This document shows positions 1 through 11,209 of a DNA stretch of 64,000 nt, piece after piece. Both the position numbers and the translations under genes were made by a program. The stretch lies in contig JAVHZZ010000004.1 in the NCBI GenBank assembly GCA_036250195.1, forward strand, positions 256,679,228-256,743,227, read 5' to 3'. The DNA is from Mixophyes australis (taxonomy: Eukaryota; Chordata; Amphibia; Anura; Limnodynastidae). The notes under the pieces are model-generated. The model did no database searches. It saw only the letters and a program-made list of their open reading frames with translations, and had not been told where the DNA came from. Each line of letters starts with the position of its first letter. Position 1 is the stretch's first letter.

Positions 1-532
1 TATATACATATACACTAGTAATGTAAATTGACCACATGTTCTGTTTTCCGAGATGCTTTGCAGGCATGCTGCAATTCCCTGACGCAGATTTTAATGGTGC
101 CTAAGGATAATAACTATTGATGAGATATAGAATATCAGGCACCACAGCTTGTAAAGCCAGACACCATGAATCATGTACAGTAAATGCAAATGAGTACTTT
201 AAAGACTTATGACAGTTGCTGATGAACTGAAAATGATGATACTGGTATAAGGAGCAACTCCAAGGGAAGACTAGTCTCTTTCATTGTACAAATATTTAGT
301 AGAGTTGCTTTTGAAAATTGGATACTCTTACAGCCGCAAGCAATCTGGTGCAGACAGACCAAACAAAACAAAAATTACATCCATATACTTACATTTCTGT
401 ACCCTTACTGTACAAAATAGGCTGTACTGTTATATGTTCAATGGATTGCATTTATGAAAACGTATCTTTGTCCAGTGAATAAGGTACTCACCGTTTTGTT
501 AGTCACCTGAAATGCAGAAAAAGATTATTTTA
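1..532. other. Unassigned sequence
   Basis: AT-rich DNA with no recognisable gene or bounded repeat. Confidence 0.6.
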
Positions 533-770
533 TTTGTATCACCTTGTTTGTGGACACAAAATGTAGATGAAGTAGGCAAAACTCTCACTGCACAACCTGT
601 CAAAATTCAGTTAAATCCTTACAAGCTTCTGCTTAAGGTCCCTCAGTTACCTTTGTCTCCTGAAGATGAGGGAGTTATAAGGCCTGTAATGCAGGATCTT
701 TTGAAATAAGATTTCATTACTCCTACAGTATCACCTCATAACATCACTATACTTCCTTATATGCTGTAAG
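533..770 (+). pseudogene. LTR-retroelement pol fragment (RT N-terminal region)
   Basis: The plus-strand translation resembles the segment just before and at the start of reverse transcriptase in retroviral-type elements: a proline-rich entry followed by an 'IRPV..DLL' type helix. It is interrupted by a stop at about 707. It is a short relic; family assignment is from memory of the pattern and uncertain. Confidence 0.45.
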
Positions 771-1470
771 ATTTTGTTTCCTAAACTGTGCACTCATCCA
801 GAGGGCAATAGCCTGTAAAAATACTGGTGTGTCTAGCTAAAGTCCAATGACTGATTATTTCAGAACATTGAAAATATAAATGAGATGCAGCAGATACTTT
901 GAGGTAAGGCAGGTTGGCACACATAGAAGGTAGTCATGAGTGCTCTAGGTCAGCACACAAAGTGGGTAGTCAGGAGTAAGTCGGGTCAGGGAACAGGTTT
1001 TGGAGCAGAGGAGAAAAAATACTTAAGCAAAGGCTTATTCATGAAGTTCCTCTTTATAGGGAAAAACAGGAATCAGGAACCAAGATGGATTCTATGGACG
1101 TAACACAGGTCATTTTGCTTAAGGGCTAGTTGAAAGGTAAGTTAAACAGAGTGGTTACTTCTAATGGCTTGAGGTGGAAATGCCAGATCATATTCCTAAT
1201 TCCTAGTACTTCCTCCTCTCAATGACGTCATGGAGACAGTACCTGGCTAGGTTTCTTGAGGTAACTCAGGTGAAATTCTCTCCAGAAATGAATATGGATA
1301 TTTTCTTCTGGTTCCCATTAAGTGCCCTTGTATAAAATATCAGTTTCCAAAAGTGTGTGAATCCAAAATTTTAAGAGGAAAACTTTTCATATTCACCAAC
1401 TTGAACAGAATCTGTAGAAGGCAAGATATGATCAAGGATTCAGTAGGGAATAATGAAAAACTGGGTGAAT
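771..1470. other. Unassigned sequence
   Basis: No gene or bounded repeat recognised; probably old retroelement debris given both neighbours. Confidence 0.4.
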
Positions 1471-1731
1471 CTACATGTAGTCTGAGAGTTCAGTTTGGAA
1501 CACAACTAAGCTAACCTGGGCCAAAAGGTTAAAAGGGCCTAAGAATTTTTTACCTAACTTAGGCCTAGGCATGTTTATGTTCATGTTTTGAGTAGTGAGC
1601 CAAAGTTCAGCTTCAATATTAAAAACTGGCACAGCTCTATGGTGCTTGTCATCAGTCTTTCTGTAGGTGTCCTGGTCATGACATAATGCTTCCTTTATGT
1701 CACGATTCTTACCTTCTACCCATTCCAGCAT
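1471..1731 (-). pseudogene. Ty3/Gypsy-type integrase C-terminal fragment
   Basis: The minus-strand reading has the order typical of the GPY/F end of Gypsy integrases: HHRAVPVF, a WLTT block, then KLGKKFLGPF and a hydrophobic ending. It is truncated at both ends and opposite in orientation to the pol fragment at 533, so the two belong to different insertions. Confidence 0.6.
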
Positions 1732-1919
1732 TGCTCACAACCATTCTAACAGTGGGCGTCCGATATTTCTGTGGTTGGTCGGTCACATTACAGTGGGTAT
1801 TTCAAATGCTGGCACTATTTAATCTCCGCTCTGACATTGCAGCAGTATCACAGCAAAAGCGACACCTTGTAGACTCCCTCCTGCTCCTAGAATCTCAGGC
1901 TCCCCTGTGATCTTCTCTG

Positions 1920-2010
1920 TATTATATTTTATTAACTCCTCGTGTACCAGTCCCCGGCTTGCCTTCCTATCTCCCATAAGATTCTGATTCTGCATTTCAT
2001 TGTCTTTCAT
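1920..2010 (+). repeat. Diverged tandem unit, split by Harbinger copy 1
   Basis: The block 'accagtccccggcttg...' before the Harbinger element resembles the block directly after it (9364-9480, 'ccagtccctggcttg...'). Harbinger therefore inserted into an older tandem repeat. Its complement resembles the 70-bp repeats at 10981. Confidence 0.45.
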
Positions 2011-2405
2011 TAATACCCCATTCATACTGCACCAAAATCCCGGGTTTTTGCCGGGGCGAGCTCAAACGACCCGGGTCTTGGTGCAGTATGAATGGTACAA
2101 GTCAAAAATCCCGGGTCTAAAAACCCGGGTCTTTAACCCGGGATTTATCGAGGGGTAATTCCTGGGTCGGACCTGGGTTGCCTGCACTATGAATGGTGCA
2201 ACCTGGGTTTTTCAACCCGGGTTGCACAGAAAACAAGCTGATTGGCTGTCTGCCTGTCTCTGGAGGATGATGTCATCGGTGGGAGCCCGTGGAAGATTCG
2301 AGAAGGAGTTTAGGAGAGATGGTGGATGGTGGAGTGCAGATCAAGCTGAAGCAGAATCGAAGTTTGTTGGAGAAAATTGCTTTTATTTCACTGAAAAAGT
2401 GTGTA

Positions 2406-3016
2406 TTAACAGCAATTATGACACACTGGATGGAGGAAAAGGTGCGTGAGCTGCTGAATGTCAGAGGGGAGGAAGAAATTCGAAGGCAAGTGACTGGGAC
2501 TGTGAAGGATGCCACAGTGTACTACAACATCGCCAAAATACTCACACAACGTGGCATAAAGAGGACACAGCAACAAGTCCTGAACAAATTGAAGTCCCTG
2601 AGGAAGCAGTACACTAAAGTCCATGACAACAACAGGCGCAGAAGTGGCGTTGAAAGAATGGACTGGCCCTTTTATGACCAGTGCAATATGGTCTTTGAAC
2701 ATTCTCCTCTGACAAATCCAATTGACTGTCATCTTCTAGCAATGTGGATGTGGCTATACCAACACCACCAGAGAGCACACAGACAAGCGAGGCCGCAACG
2801 GTAATAATAGAAGATTCTATAGAAGACACCCCAGAACTGGAGTGCTCTGCCACAACAGATGACACCAACATTTCTTGGGACGAACTAAACGATTCACAGC
2901 CATTCCCTGCTGCGCAAGTCGTTACAGATACTTCGCAAGAAACGCAGCCAGAACCAGTGCCGGTGTCAGAGTCTACGCCAGGTCCCAGTTTACGCTCCAA
3001 CAGTAAGTATCTTTAA
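2406..3016 (+). pseudogene. Harbinger Myb/SANT-like DNA-binding protein, first part (copy 1)
   Basis: Companion protein of Harbinger transposases, which binds element ends and brings the transposase to the nucleus. From the ATG at 2418 the protein has a trihelix/Myb_DNA-bind_4-type domain: HWMEE.VRELL, then YYNIAKIL..RG..RTQQQVLNKLKSLRKQY and MDWPFYD. An acidic Ser/Thr-rich tail follows. Compared with copy 2, a single base is missing near 2727 (attgactg against attgcactg), which shifts the frame before the tail. The tail resumes in another frame at about 2744 and ends at a splice donor (cag|gtaag-like) near 3003. Confidence 0.8.
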
Positions 3017-3340
3017 TAATCTCACATAATAACCAACTATATATACATACTAAGGCTGTGCACCGGCCACTTTTAGTGTTTTGGGTTCTGATTAGCTTGA
3101 GGTTTTGGGTTCTGATTTGTTTTGCCAAAACACCTGACGAAAGGTTTTGGTTCTGATTTAGGGTTTTGGGTTCTGATTTATTTTTAAAAAAGCATAAAAA
3201 GGGTTAAAATCAAGTTTTTTGTTTATTTTTCACTCCTACGCTATTATTAACCTCTAACAATCATTTCCACTAATTTTCAGTCTATTCGGAACACCTCACA
3301 CCTCACAATATTGATTTTAGGTACAATATTTGTTTTTTTT

Positions 3341-3535
3341 GGTACAGCAGCAACAGTGAACGTATTTTGAAATAGCAGTACCTATTTTTTGGTACAGCAG
3401 CAACAGTGAACGTATTTTGAAATAGCAGTACCTATTTTTTGGTACAGCAGCAACAGTGAACGTAGTTTGGAATTGCAGTACTTATTTTTGGGTACAGTAG
3501 CAACAGTGAATGTAGTTTAATATCTGATACGCATC
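3341..3535 (+). repeat. 50-bp tandem repeat, about 4 copies
   Basis: Units beginning ggtacagcagcaacagtgaa at 3341, 3391, 3441 and 3491, an exact 50-bp period; the last copies are diverged. Confidence 0.92.
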
Positions 3536-3551
3536 TATGTGGACTGCGTAG

Positions 3552-3592
3552 TGGAGTGGCCCCGGTACCCAATTTGGTACCGGGGCCACAAT
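3552..3592. repeat. Short perfect inverted repeat
   Basis: gtggccccggtaccc - aattt - ggtaccggggccac, able to form a hairpin of about 14 bp. Confidence 0.8.
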
Positions 3593-3866
3593 ATATCACC
3601 CTCAACTGGTCTGAATTCCACTGCACATATGGCTGCTCCTACATCCTCTGCAGCATATAGAGGGTGTAGTTCGAGCGCGTCACTACCTCTTTCTTTTGAT
3701 GACCATGGTACAGAGCATTCATCATTGAGATCCCATCAAGTATGTCAAAGACAGACAGCGTTGAAGTGTTATTTGTTGACTTTGTGAAAAAAAAAATGTC
3801 CCTGTTGCAAATCTTCGTGCAATGAAGAGTGACTTTTTCATTTAAAGGCTCAAGCTTTCAAGTGTA

Positions 3867-4795
3867 GTGTTTATAACATCATTACACCAACAGGTAAAAA
3901 TCCTTTTAATTGGGATAATGGAGCCACAAAGGAAATTGCACATCCTCTCTCGTCGTTACACCTCTGTCTCCCCACTCTACCAAGCCCTTCACTGGCTCCC
4001 CTTCCCCTACAGAATCCTTTTCAAGCTCCTCACTCTCACTTACAAGGCCCTCGCCAACTCCACTGCTCCCTACATCTCTAACCTTATCTCTATTCACACT
4101 CCCTCCTGCCCTCTGCGATCGTCCAACGATCGTCGCCTCTCTTCCCCCCTGATTACCTCCTCTCAATCACGTATCCAAGACTTCTCCCGCGCCGCTCCCC
4201 TCCATTGGAACAAGCTCCCCCGCTCCATCAGAACTTCCCCTAATCTGTTCGCTTTCAAACGAACATTAAAAACCCACCTTTTCCTAAAAGCCTTCCAGTC
4301 TCATGCCTAGACTCCCACTGGTCGACTTCCTCTCTTTCTCATCCCTTCTTCCCTTCTCCCCCTTCCTCGACTCCGTCTCCGTCTCTCCCGTCTCATCCAT
4401 GTGTCTGTCTGTCTTCCCCTCCCTTTAGATTGTACGCTCCTTTTGAGCAGGGCTCTCCTACCTCCTGTTTCCATCACTTTTAACTGCGCTCTCCAGCTAC
4501 TCAGTTCACCTCCTCTCTTACCCTCTGCCCTCTGTCTCCTCTCACTTTTCTCCGCTCCCCTCAGTGACTCTTTACCTGTCATCCGTGCCCACCCTCTTGG
4601 GCCATAGTTACCTGCCTGTACTAACTTTTCCTCTCCCTCTCTTTCTTGCTGTGAGCCCCCAGAGTTATAGTGCTTACTGTTACTTGTACTGTGCTGTTTC
4701 ACCTTGTACTGTGCAATTGTTTGTCCTTGTACGGCGCTACGGATACTTTGTGACACCCTATAAATAAAAATTAATAATAATAATAATATGTAATG
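3867..4795 (+). mobile_element. L2-type LINE 3' end
   Basis: The plus-strand translation over 3930-4308 has the C-terminal signature of L2-clade RT proteins: LHWLPFPYRILFKLLTLTYKAL, APYIS, then SRAAPLHWNKLPRSIR and FKRTLKTHLF. A UTR follows and ends in (TAA)n at about 4774-4790. 5'-truncated. Confidence 0.75.
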
Positions 4796-4817
4796 CCCGC
4801 ACAATGTTACTGGCGTT

Positions 4818-5776
4818 CAGCGTCGGACTGGCCTGCCGGGAAGCCGGACTATCCACCGGTAGGCCCCGACGCTGGTAAGCCACGCCCCCACCTAAAGCCA
4901 GCTGCAGAGAGCCCAAACGCGACAGCGTTATATTTTTTATCTTTTACACAACAGCACGAGTATGCGGCTGTGCCTCTTAGCAAAAACCGTAAGTTCGGCT
5001 TTTGACACGCAGGCTTGCGTTCCAAGGGGGAGGAAGTATCCGAGAAGTTTTACAAACTGAGGCTGGCGGTGCACCGCCGTTGAAAAAAGGGAGTCTTCGG
5101 TGCCAGTCTCATTACATTTAATTTGCCAGACGAATCAACATCACGTCCGCTGACCACTTACCACAACAAGACCACGCACAAGATCCGGAGCACCAACCAT
5201 AACGGTAGTTTGGAGCGCACTCACTACCGCTTGAAGCTAATAGCATATGATTGTTACCCTCATAACATTACCAGATCCATACGATTGTCACATCTGTATG
5301 ATTTCTCTACACAACACTACTCTGAAGACTGTCTTGCCTGCACAATTAAAGCTCTCGAAGAAGAAGAGGAGTTGAAGACTTCAGAGACATTATTTCTGCT
5401 TATATCTGCTCATTTCTGCAAATTTCTACATATTTCTGCACAATCACTCATTTGCCCCCTACCCACAGGCACGGTCTCTCACACCACTACCCTCTGTTTC
5501 TCAATATCAGCCGACTGTGTAACATTACACCATTTACCATCAACCACTAGTTCCTAATACAGTTACTAGCGCACACTTTATGCACCACCCCTTCCACTCT
5601 TTATATACACACTGCATTCTTTATGTACTACACTAAGGTGCTAGCTGTCCTTTGTGAGCTGACCACTCCCCCTCTAGTGTCTGCTCCTGCCTCTTTGATG
5701 GCTGGCCACACCCCCTTTGGTGGGCCCCTAGCGTTGCAGTCCCCCGGTGGGCCCTTCATGCCCCAGTCCGACACTG
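4818..5776. mobile_element. hAT-type element, 959 bp, 'CAG..GTCGGACTGG' family
   Basis: Starts CAGCGTCGGACTGG, ends CCAGTCCGACACTG, and is flanked by the perfect 8-bp duplication ctggcgtt (4810-4817 and 5777-5784). The right 140 bp match the left end of the element at 37439 in inverted orientation. No transposase seen. Confidence 0.92.
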
Positions 5777-5859
5777 CTGGCGTTGTCTGACACCACAAAT
5801 CCCCAGGGGGAGTCTAAGTGGGTTAAGCCACTAAGAGATTATTTCCCTCAGTTTCTGGA

Positions 5860-6081
5860 CTGATGCACCACTGGACTCAGCAAGGACAGAGCACTGGACT
5901 GATGCACCACTGGACTCAGCAAGGACAGAGCACTGGACTGATGCACCACTGGACTCAGCAAGGACAGAGCACTGGGCTGATGCACCACTGGACTCAGCAA
6001 GGACAGAGCACTGGACTGATGCACCACTGGACTCAGCAAGGACAGAGCACTGGACTGATGCACCACTGGACTCAGCAATGA
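5860..6081 (+). repeat. 39-bp minisatellite, nearly six copies
   Basis: Units of 39 bp (tgatgcaccactggactcag...) at 5862, 5901, 5940 and so on, almost identical. Because 39 is divisible by 3, several frames on both strands stay open by chance. Diverged shorter units continue at 6200-6400. Confidence 0.95.
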
Positions 6082-6199
6082 CTTTTTTGTTTGTTTTTTT
6101 TATGTTTTTTTTAAAGGATTTTTGTACAATTTTTCTTTTTTTTTTCTTTTTATGGAAGAATTTTTAATACTTTTAAAATAAATATGCACTTAGCAGAAC

Positions 6200-6405
6200 A
6201 AAGCACAGGACAAAAGCACCGCTGGACTCAGCAAGGACAGAGCACTGGACTGATGCACCACTGGACTCAGCAGGACAGAGCACTGGCCAAAGCACCACTG
6301 GACTCAGCAGGACAGAGCACAGGACAAAAGCACCACTGGACTCAGCAGGACAGAGCACTGGCAAAAGCACCACTGGACTCAGCAGGACAGAGCACAACAC
6401 AGCAC
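6200..6405 (+). repeat. Diverged continuation of the 39-bp minisatellite
   Basis: Repeated 'gcaccactggactcagcagg' cores with spacing of about 33-38 bp, separated from the main array by a T-rich gap. Confidence 0.85.
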
Positions 6406-6989
6406 AGCACGAGAAATAGCAGGACAGAGGACCACCTAACACACCCTCCCTCTTCCCTGATCAATGCCCGAGCGAAGATGGCGGCGGCAAGCGGGGAATT
6501 TAAAGGTTCCAAGTATCGCGAGATCCGACAGCGGGATTATGACTCAGAGCCTCGTTTTAAGTTTCGGAATTGGCGGGAATACCTGGACAGTGCTCGGATC
6601 TGACTCGGATCCGCATTGTTCGGGGGGGCTCGGATTCCAGGAATCCGAGTCCGCTCATCCTTAATACATACCAATATATCTACATAATTGGCAAAAAAAC
6701 AATTAACTGTATAAACATAACTGCCAAAAACAGAGAACTATATCAACATAAATGCAAACCAAATACCAATATATCTACATAACTTAAAAAAGAGAACTAT
6801 ATCAACAAAAAGCCCAAAAGACAAATATAATACACTCCAAAGTATTAAAACATTAACACGCATATGTTGCAGTGCAAAACTACTGGGCAAGAGGGAGGAG
6901 GCCTCAAGCACATATCAGCTTACAACACTGCTTTTTTGTTCTGCCACATTATATATTCTAATGTATGTTTTACTGTGTTTTTTTCTACG

Positions 6990-7458
6990 TACAGTTTACA
7001 ACGTTCCTAAAAAACGCAAAAGGCCCAACAAAATGGAGCAAGCAACTAAAACAATGACAACTGTCATGATGGATTAACTGCGGGAGATGGACAGCACCAT
7101 AAGGGAACACGAGAATACACAACTGCAGCGTTTCATGGACAATGAGCGGGATCTCCAGGACTCTTTCCTCATGTAAATCATGAACATGCAGGAACGCGTG
7201 TTATGCGAAAATCGTGAGTGTATGATGGGATTCATGGACAGACTCCACTCACGGGTGCAGGCACCTCCTCCAAGTCCTTACTATTATGACGGACATTATC
7301 CTATGTACCAGCGGGGGCAACCCATAGGCAACAATAACCCTCCAAACCCAGTACAGAATACACAACATGCTCAACCTATGGGTAACCCCAACATAGAATA
7401 CCCACCTGGTAACCAAACCACTCCACAACCAGAAATGCCACAATATCGGCAATTGTAA
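6990..7458 (+). pseudogene. Harbinger Myb-like protein, second exon (copy 1)
   Basis: After an acceptor near 6993 the frame reads VPKKRKRPNK (a probable nuclear localisation signal), then a Glu/Arg-rich coiled coil (REMDSTIREHENTQLQRF, NERDLQDS) and a Pro/Tyr/Asn-rich tail. Two in-frame stops, near 7074 and 7175, replace Gln codons that are intact in copy 2. Confidence 0.75.
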
Positions 7459-7765
7459 TAATCATGTTTTATGGACAAATGTTTAACAGTTAATTGTTAT
7501 CATGTATGTTACGTGTGATCTGGAAACACGCCGTTCGCTTCACATATTACGTGAAAAGCAAATTTGCACTTACTGTTTGGGCACATTTGTGTCTTCTGTT
7601 TACTACTTTTATATATATTATTTTTTTTTCTACATGCAAGTAAGCACTTTTATATTGTGTCATTTTATATTTTTGTGAAGAGACATATGAGGAAATATGT
7701 ACAAAACAAAATACAATATGTGAAATAAACATTTTTTTTTTTACTTTTACATTTGTGTGGTACAT

Positions 7766-9087
7766 TCAAACAAGTGAGGTCAAATTGGCAGTGAGGGTGG
7801 TCCTAATAAGTTCAGCAGAGGTATTGGTGCGCTCTCCTTCAAAAGTACTGGAGTCCACTGACAGCACTGGCATTTCAGATTCCTGCACATTCCACTCAGG
7901 TAGAAATTGCTCTTTTTGTATTTCGCAAATGTTATGTAAAATACAGCAAGCAGCAACCACGTGGGGCACAAGCTTGGTGTCAATGTCATTGCGCTTCAAT
8001 AGACAGCGCCAACGTCCTTTCAAGCGCCCAAAAGCATTTTCCACCACCATCCGAGCCGAGCTGAGGGTATGTGTAAACCGGATCTGTTCCTGAGACAGGT
8101 GATGTTGCTGAATGAACCCCTTCATCAGCCAGCGACTCAAAGGGTAAGCAGCATCCCCAATGATGTGTACCGGTATCTCCACACCATCAACAAATGTAGA
8201 TTTCTGTAAATAAAAACATGCAGTTTCACGTCACCATGTTAAAAATATTGGTCACATAACGCAGTACACTTGGTACTATATGGTGAAAATGCATTTTGCA
8301 AGTGGTACATCTATATATAAAAAGGGGCAGTAAATACATACAATATTGATAGCAAACAATAGTATATAAGCTTCAATTACAAAAACATCATACAACATTA
8401 CACCTATATTTACCTCTCTAGGGAACAGCCAGCCATCTTGTTTTTCCTCAGCAATTTGGTAAAGGTCTGAATTTGCTAGAACTCTGGCGTCATGGGAACG
8501 TCCAGGCCAGCCGATGAAAACATCTGTGAAACTGACAAAAAAAAATACATATAGCAATGTTTTACAATACGCATTACACATGGCACAGTCACATAAAAAA
8601 AACATAAAAAATGCTTACCAATAGTTGTGGTCAACCACAGCCTGCAGAATGATGGAATGCCAGCCTTTGCGGTTGTAGTAATCCGCATGGTTGTCTGTGG
8701 GGGCAATAATGGGGATGTGTGTCTGAAGTGTTGCATCCACTGCTGTTCCTCAAACGCTTCCACAGTAGACCATAAAGCTTCTCCGTGGCTACGCTCTCTG
8801 GCACGCATGGTTCGGTTACTGGTAGCACTGAATCTCAAAATTGAGGCAATGCTGGCCCTGAGAAAAGCTATCCTCCTGCGCATATACAGACACCGAGTTT
8901 TCTTCTGTTGTGCCATAAACTTCGCCTTCCTCCTCCTGAACTGGGACTGTGCAAGAGTGCACAGTGTCAGCAGCTGCAGCAAACTCTCATTTGCTGCATA
9001 AAACAGCAAAAACACACTAGTAAACATGAACTCTGGGCTACACAAAAGTGAGTCGTCGGCCATGATGAAAAGTAATGTGGTAAACAA
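7766..9087 (-). pseudogene. HARBI1-like DDE transposase, internally deleted (copy 1)
   Basis: Minus strand, three exons: N-terminal basic region, then FTDVFIGWPGRSHDARVL, then the last exon with GDAAYPLSRW (second catalytic Asp) and ENAFGRLKGRW (catalytic Glu). Against copy 2, about 334 bp are missing after QQWMQHFR (near 8727), taking out the helix-turn-helix side and the first catalytic Asp. The last exon is open through to TLTANLTSLV and stop at 7766, longer than copy 2. Confidence 0.88.
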
Positions 9088-9360
9088 TCACCACCCACTT
9101 TTGCATCATCTTCATGCATCAAAAAACCAGTCACCTTTCAATGACATCACCATTTTTCAGCCAATGAAAACTGCTCTGGTGATGACTCCCACAGATTGCC
9201 AGGGCACAGACTTGTGCAGTATGAATGGGGTCAACCCAGGAAATTCCTGGGTCCGAGGTGCAGTATGAATGGTGTTTCTGAGCTGGGACGCTCCGAGCCC
9301 CGGCAAAAACCCGGCTTGAAAAACCCGGGATATTGCCGGGGCGGCAGTATGAAAGCGGTA

Positions 9361-10980
9361 TAACCAGTCCCTGGCTTGTCTTCAGACTTCCCGTAGGATT
9401 CCGATTCTATACTGCATTACCCGCCTCTGTGCCAGTTCCCGGCTTACTAGACTTGTTTTCTGCCTGACTGTAAGAACTCCTGTTCCCACTTCGTCTCTGC
9501 CGACATCTCTCCCACTTCCATTTTACGCCTTGAGGCAAACCAGAGATCCCAGGAGAGCAGCCCATCCCACCTTGTTGCGGTTCTTGGTAACAACCAGGGA
9601 ACTCATTAGACTTTGGCACCTTTGGCCAGACAGCGGCAATCTTGGCTAAAACTAGAAATCCAAATTTCCTTAGAGTGATTGTTACACTTTAATACCTCAA
9701 GGCAATTTTGTAGCAATTCCCTTCTAGCATTAATAACAGGAAAGGAAGAAACATGCGGGAAATTAAGAAAGGGACTTGCATGATATACCAAATTAGCATA
9801 CAAACGAATTTGTTTAGTTGATGAGCTACTGTCAGAGAAATCCCCCATTGGCATCAAAGGTATTGTCCGATGATTGGATTGAGGATGGAAAGCAGTTGAA
9901 ATAAAAAATAAAGTGTGTCCCTTGTATTCCTCTATCAAAAAAAAAGAAAAAGAAAAAGACAAAACATCATCATGTACCCCATGCATCCAATACATTTCCC
10001 TGATCGTTAATTCCTTTGTTTCTTTTGAAGAGGAAGTCCATGACAAAGCACAAATTAAGCAATATATGTCATTCAACTACTACTAGAATTGTGGTCATTC
10101 CATTTAGAAAGAAGTAGATACTCATTAAAATCAATGGAGATTGATCAACATGCATGAGGGGGAAGAGATAATGCTTGTAAAAGTCCAATCGTTCCTCTAG
10201 TGGCTGGAGGTAGAAATTTCAGATCATATACCTAACATAGTCATTGTAATGTTCCTGTAGAGCCCAATCTAAATGCTATATTATATTATAAGATCCTGTG
10301 AGATGGGATGGGCTTATTCTTAAGTCATCACTGACTGCTCCTACTGTTACTAAATCAGTTGGGCACCAACTGTTACAATCAACTGCACGCCAATGACTCT
10401 GTCACCAGTCGCCACTTACACATCTAGGTGTGTAGCTGCTGTAGCACCTCTTTGCTGGATGCAAAGAGGTGCTAAATTCTCCAGATCGCTTACTTTGGTT
10501 CAGGATGGCTGGATTGTTGAAAGAGAAATTCAGGACACTGGGCTCAATGCAGGACAAGTGGGAGATGGATTAAAGAGTGAGGTTTAATATGTTGGACCAC
10601 AACAGGGCCATGCATCTCACAGGAACTGAGCAGAATCTTAATATCTTGTCCATATAGCTCTTATAAGAACTGTTTTAGTATACACACTACTGTGTTACGC
10701 TCAAGTGTACACTCAGTCTAGATAAGCTCTGGCCTAGCAAGGCGCAGAGTCTAACAGCCGCCTGGTCTTCAACAAGAACCACTGCATGGTGGGATGGGTT
10801 TGGCTGCAAGGAGACTGCAGGTCGCGGCCCTTGGTTTGGCCTCTAGACGTGAGAGGGATAGGTGAAAAAAGCAATATAGATATAAACAAGGTAGTACCTT
10901 AGGAGGGTTGGTGTGGAGTGATGCTGGGTACAGCTGGCACACTGCAGCAGATCGGTCCAACAGGTGAAGTCTAAATACGA
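9361..10980. other. Mostly unassigned, probable LTR-retroelement debris
   Basis: 9364-9480 continues the tandem unit interrupted at 2010. An open minus-strand stretch at 9606-10076 (156 codons) matches nothing I recognise. I see no other bounded structure. Confidence 0.4.
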
Positions 10981-11209
10981 GCCAGGTTCAGTATACAGAT
11001 GTGATGGCTAACAGCACACAGGGATGAGTAAAGGAGGAGTCCGGTCACAAGCCGGGTCTTGTACACAGGTCTGATGGCTGACTGCACATAGGAATGAGCA
11101 AAGCAGCAATCAGGTCACTAGCCGGGTCTGGTATACAGGTCTGATGTCTGACAGTACACAGGGAAGAGCAGAGGAGTAATCAGGTTACAAGCCGGGTCTG
11201 GTACACAGG
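10981..11209 (+). repeat. 70-bp tandem repeat, 3.3 copies
   Basis: Units starting gcc(g/a)ggt(c/t) at 10981, 11051, 11121 and 11191, an exact 70-bp period with about 80-90% identity. Probably part of a Gypsy-like element's untranslated region, by inference from related blocks beside Harbinger copy 1. Confidence 0.9.

Larger units (their letters stand above)
3051..6663. mobile_element. Non-autonomous hAT-type element, 3.6 kb, nested in Harbinger copy 1
   Basis: Ends TAAGGCTGTGC... and ...CTCATCCTTA, flanked by the 8-bp duplication atacatac (3043-3050 and 6664-6671). Harbinger copy 2 has the uninterrupted sequence with one atacatac at the matching place (about 40575-40585), which proves the insertion. 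Its interior is a mosaic: a TTTTGGGTTCTGATT-rich left end, 50-bp tandem repeats, an L2 tail, a second hAT element and a 39-bp minisatellite. No transposase was seen. Confidence 0.88.
2014..9360. mobile_element. PIF/Harbinger DNA transposon copy 1, 7.35 kb, with nested insertions
   Basis: Terminal inverted repeats TACC-C-TTCATACTGC at both ends, flanked by the 3-bp target duplication TAA (2011-2013 and 9361-9363), as expected for PIF/Harbinger. It carries a Myb/SANT-like gene on the plus strand (exons near 2406-3016 and 6990-7458) and a HARBI1-like transposase on the minus strand (9087-7766), arranged convergently. A 3.6-kb hAT-type insertion interrupts the Myb-gene intron. Both genes are broken, so this copy is not autonomous. 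Confidence 0.93.

Noticed and set aside
4307..4804. 165-codon minus-strand frame rich in Arg/Glu
   Set aside because: Antisense of the pyrimidine-rich L2 tail.
5848..6081. Open reading frames of 72-76 codons on both strands made of 13-residue repeats
   Set aside because: They are a by-product of a 39-bp minisatellite whose unit length is a multiple of three and lacks stops; no start context or homologous protein.
5860..6405. Possible CRISPR-like repeat array
   Set aside because: Repeats are directly tandem with no unique spacers, and the DNA is from a vertebrate.
9606..10076. 156-codon minus-strand frame
   Set aside because: Longer than average but no domain recognised; lies in retroelement debris, so not called as a gene.
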